Shown here: piece after piece, positions 62,258 to 64,000 of the stretch | Layout of the letters: every line of letters starts with the position of its first letter | How positions within the stretch are numbered: position 1 is the first letter of the stretch | NCBI RefSeq assembly: GCF_003289645.1 | Contig: NZ_QLYX01000004.1 | Span: 473,561-537,560 of the forward strand | Length of the DNA stretch: 64,000 bases | From: Actinomadura craniellae | GTDB lineage: Bacteria; Actinomycetota; Actinomycetes; Streptosporangiales; Streptosporangiaceae | Direction: 5' to 3' | Program-made: the position numbers and the translations under genes | The notes under the pieces: generated by a model | What the model was told of the DNA's origin: nothing | What the model saw: the letters and a program-made list of their open reading frames with translations, nothing else | Databases searched by the model: none

Positions 62258-62845
62258 ATGCCCACCCCCGCCCTGCCCACCCCCGAACAGGTTGCCGAGG
62301 AAGCGGCCCGCATCCTGGACGCCATTCACGGCGACCCCGAGTACCAGCGGCTGCTGGAGGGATGCGTCCGCTACGACAACGACTGGCAGTGCGCCGCCGG
62401 TGTCTGGACCATCAGCCGGTGGAACGTGCGAGCCGACGCGGCCCCGCTGATCGAAGAGGCGCTGCGTGCCCTGGCACTCAAAGGCGCCGTCTACAAGCTC
62501 ACCGGCGACGTGGCCGCCGCCGAGCTGCCGATCGCCCGACCCGTCGACGAGGTCACCCATGCCGTCCTTGCGCAGCGGTACGTCACCGAATGCATCGCCT
62601 GCCGGGCCGGGATCGCCTTCATCCACATGACCGACACCGAACAGGAGGCGCCGCCCTACCGGGCCGGGGGCTACACCCATACCGCCTACACCAAGGCGTG
62701 GGGTCAGCCGCCTGCCCGGTACTGGCTCGACGCCGACGAGCACGCCCGCCGCGCCGCCGTCCTGGACGCTCTGCTGTCCGGTGTCGGTGTGCACGACCTG
62801 GGGCGCAGCCACACCATCGCCTTCGACACGGCGCTACCGGCGTAG
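62258..62845 (+). CDS. Hypothetical protein
   Basis: The 195-residue product starts at MPTPALPTPEQV behind AGGAGGAA; the upstream part of the frame is low-quality and not used. It is cytoplasmic and mostly helical (AEEAARILDAIHGDPEYQRLLEGC), with YVTECIACRAGIAFIHM in the middle. No family is recognised. It ends 12 bases inside the convergent gene. Confidence 0.65.
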   Translation: MPTPALPTPEQVAEEAARILDAIHGDPEYQRLLEGCVRYDNDWQCAAGVWTISRWNVRADAAPLIEEALRALALKGAVYKLTGDVAAAELPIARPVDEVTHAVLAQRYVTECIACRAGIAFIHMTDTEQEAPPYRAGGYTHTAYTKAWGQPPARYWLDADEHARRAAVLDALLSGVGVHDLGRSHTIAFDTALPA

Positions 62846-63340
62846 CTCGGTCGCCAGGACCCGGCGCAACGCAGCGACGACCTGCCCGCCCGGGAACCGT
62901 TCCGCCGCGATGGTCTCCGCCTGCCGCAAGGCGGAGGCCATCGCCGCGTCCGGGGCCGTGCGCAACAGGGCGACCATCCACCCCTCCAGGTCCTCGGCCC
63001 GGTCAGGGAGCTCCAAATGCTCAGGGGCCGGGATGAACACCTCACGCGGCACGTGCAGCCGCCAACCACCGTCGGCCGGCGGCCGCCGCACCGGCTCAGC
63101 GGTCTCGGTTGGCGGGCCGGGGACGGGTTCACCGGCGGAGGCGTACGCGCCAGGCGGCAGGCCGACCCGGAAGGGGTGCACGCACACCGGCACCCCGGTA
63201 TACGTATCCACCCGCTGCCCGCTCTCGAAGGCGTGGTGAGGAAGAGGGCGCGGCGCCACGTCGAACCGGCCGGGGCCAAGCTGCTGTGCCGGGCACACCA
63301 CACAGCAGTCATCGGCCCATTCGGGACGCGGTTCGCTCAT
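62834..63340 (-). CDS. Hypothetical protein
   Basis: The 168-residue product starts at MSEPRPEWADDCC (a GTG two codons earlier is possible). The N-terminal part holds DDCCVVCPAQQLG, a possible metal site, and the C-terminal part is helical (GWMVALLRTAPDAAMASALRQAE). A Pro-rich linker lies between. It overlaps the end of the convergent gene by 12 bases. No family is recognised. Confidence 0.55.
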   Translation of the reverse strand: MSEPRPEWADDCCVVCPAQQLGPGRFDVAPRPLPHHAFESGQRVDTYTGVPVCVHPFRVGLPPGAYASAGEPVPGPPTETAEPVRRPPADGGWRLHVPREVFIPAPEHLELPDRAEDLEGWMVALLRTAPDAAMASALRQAETIAAERFPGGQVVAALRRVLATELRR

Positions 63341-63379
63341 CGACACAGCCTAGGACGCCGGTGCGCCACAGCACCTCCA

Positions 63380-63780
63380 CCACGGCGCAGGCGTCGCCGC
63401 CGGGAAGTGCGTGGTTTGCCGTCCGCGAAACAACAGGCGCTCAGCTCGTCGTCAGAGCGATCCCGCAGCGGCCCCAACCCTTCATCGACGGTGCGCAGCG
63501 CCTCGCCCGTGAATCAGGATTTGCGCAGGTGATGGTTGCCTGGCCCGACCTCCACGGGGCGCCCTGGCCAGTGCTTGCCGGTCAGCAGCCCCGCGCCAGT
63601 GGCTTGTTGATCAGAACGCCGGCTCCGCGTTCGGCGGCGAACTCGAAGATGTCCGGCTCACCCACGGGCGGTGAGGGCGTCAGCGCGTTGCAGCCGACGA
63701 CCAGGTAATCAAGGGCGACCAAGTCGAACCGGGAAGGGCTGTACTTGTCCTCGCGCTCCCGCTTGGGCACGGTCAACCGT
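63380..63780 (-). pseudogene. Broken aldo/keto reductase gene fragment
   Basis: The frame ending at 63582 reads YSPSRFDLVALDYLV, EPDIFEFAAERGAGVLINKPLARG, then a stop. One base missing near 63590 would restore GLLTGKHWPGRP, then GPGNHHLRKS, a TGA where family members have Trp, and FTGEALRTVDEGLGPLRDR. This is the C-terminal half of an aldo/keto reductase (PLA.GLLTGK.. motif). So a frameshift and a nonsense change are both visible. The 5' end is cut by the IS3 end at 63,874. Confidence 0.7.
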
Positions 63781-63873
63781 TCGGTAGCGAAGCGATACGG
63801 GCAGCGCTTGCCGGTACTGAGATGCCCCCGGCTTCGGCCTGCTGAAGGCTGGCGAAGGGCACCTTGCAAGATC

Positions 63874-63898
63874 TGAGGTTCCCCCCGTTGCACGGACA
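63874..63898 (-). repeat. Terminal inverted repeat of an IS3-family element
   Basis: On the minus strand the 25 bases begin TGTCCGTGCAAC, run through a G-tract and end AACCTCA, the usual form of IS3-family ends in actinomycetes. The repeat lies 13 bases past the transposase stop codon, so it is the right end of the element. Confidence 0.6.
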
Positions 63899-63910
63899 CC
63901 TGCGGTGAGG

Positions 63911-64000
63911 TCACTCGGCGGTGTCTGAGGGCAGGTTGAGCCCTTCGAACGTGACGGGGCTGTGCATCCCGATACTGGAATGACGCCTGTAGGGATTATA
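63911..64000 (-). CDS. IS3-family transposase (OrfB), C-terminal end only
   Basis: The last 29 residues of a transposase are visible before the window ends: YNPYRRHSSIGMHSPVTFEG and a short tail. The YNxxRRHSSIGxxSPxxFE pattern is the standard C-terminus of the IS3 OrfB integrase-type catalytic protein. The rest of the gene and the other end lie beyond 64,000. It has inserted close to or into the aldo/keto reductase gene. Confidence 0.8.
   Translation of the reverse strand, partial: YNPYRRHSSIGMHSPVTFEGLNLPSDTAE

Larger units (their letters stand above)
23079..64000. mobile_element. Integrative and conjugative element (left part, right end not seen)
   Basis: The left end is at tRNA-Leu, where the integrase gene enters the tRNA. 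Inside are an integrase, DNA methyltransferases, a full type IV secretion set, a replication-relaxation protein, a ParB-like protein and regulatory genes, with a peptide cluster as cargo. I found no second copy of the tRNA 3' sequence, so the right junction probably lies past 64,000. That everything to the right edge belongs to one element is inference; the IS3 end at 63,874 could mark another insertion. Confidence 0.7.

Noticed and set aside
23114..64000. Search for a second copy of the tRNA-Leu 3' end (attR)
   Set aside because: No matching stretch was noticed by eye, so no right end is annotated. A string search for the last 20 bases of the tRNA would decide it.

Overview
This window is chromosomal DNA of a high-GC filamentous actinomycete, most likely of the Streptosporangiales (Actinomadura/Nonomuraea-like). 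The evidence is the GC-rich codon use throughout, a fused MFS transporter/dTMP kinase gene, a DUF5703 protein, a SigE-type ECF sigma factor and an FxLD-type lanthipeptide system. The rank is inferred from gene content only; no 16S rRNA gene is present.

Positions 1-23,100 look like host chromosome. They hold a pentapeptide-repeat protein, a crystallin-like protein, two decayed gene fragments, tRNA-Thr(CGU), a secreted S33 tripeptidyl-aminopeptidase-type hydrolase, an ECF sigma/membrane regulator pair, a secreted pectate lyase with a ricin-type lectin domain, a DUF427 protein and a cupin. A replication/housekeeping block follows: ricT/yaaT, a fructosamine-kinase-like gene, a low-molecular-weight phosphatase, holB, the MFS-tmk fusion and topA, ending with DUF5703 and an M20 peptidase. 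A roughly 130-bp palindromic repeat occurs five times between 10,972 and 16,322. Two tandem pairs lie in opposite orientation around a 2.9-kb block.

At tRNA-Leu(GAG) (23,029-23,113) an integrative and conjugative element begins and seems to run to the right edge of the window; its right end is not seen. The integrase is a large serine recombinase whose last ten codons are read from the tRNA gene itself. It ends a tightly overlapping operon with two DNA-methyltransferase-like paralogues. Next come a secreted NucA/NucB-type nuclease, an I36-type inhibitor, and a plus-strand type IV secretion operon (pilin, VirB6/TrbL-like, PrgI, VirB4, VirD4, replication-relaxation protein, transglycosylase/NlpC-P60) that ends in a 60-bp perfect palindrome. 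DNA-binding and regulatory genes follow.

The main cargo (43.7-55.3 kb, minus strand) is a ribosomally made peptide cluster. It contains an FxLD lanthipeptide precursor, LanB, LanC, a stand-alone SpaB-C elimination protein, a helical-repeat protein and a PIMT-like FxLD O-methyltransferase. Upstream of these is a second FxLD-type methyltransferase, coupled by one base to a 38-codon ORF. That tiny peptide has the same leader motif (EYELDLRLVD beside EFVLDMKVVE) but no cysteine, so it cannot be a lanthipeptide. This second methyltransferase-peptide cassette is the most interesting object in the window. It may be a methyltransferase-only (aspartimide/isoaspartate) peptide system, or a degenerate signal or decoy peptide.

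The right end (57.2-62.8 kb) is a plus-strand run of two paralogous small proteins, two DUF574-type methyltransferases paired with an HTH module (once split, once fused), an atypical HAD protein and an EEP-family phosphodiesterase. It ends with a broken aldo/keto reductase gene beside the end of an IS3-family insertion sequence that runs out of the window.
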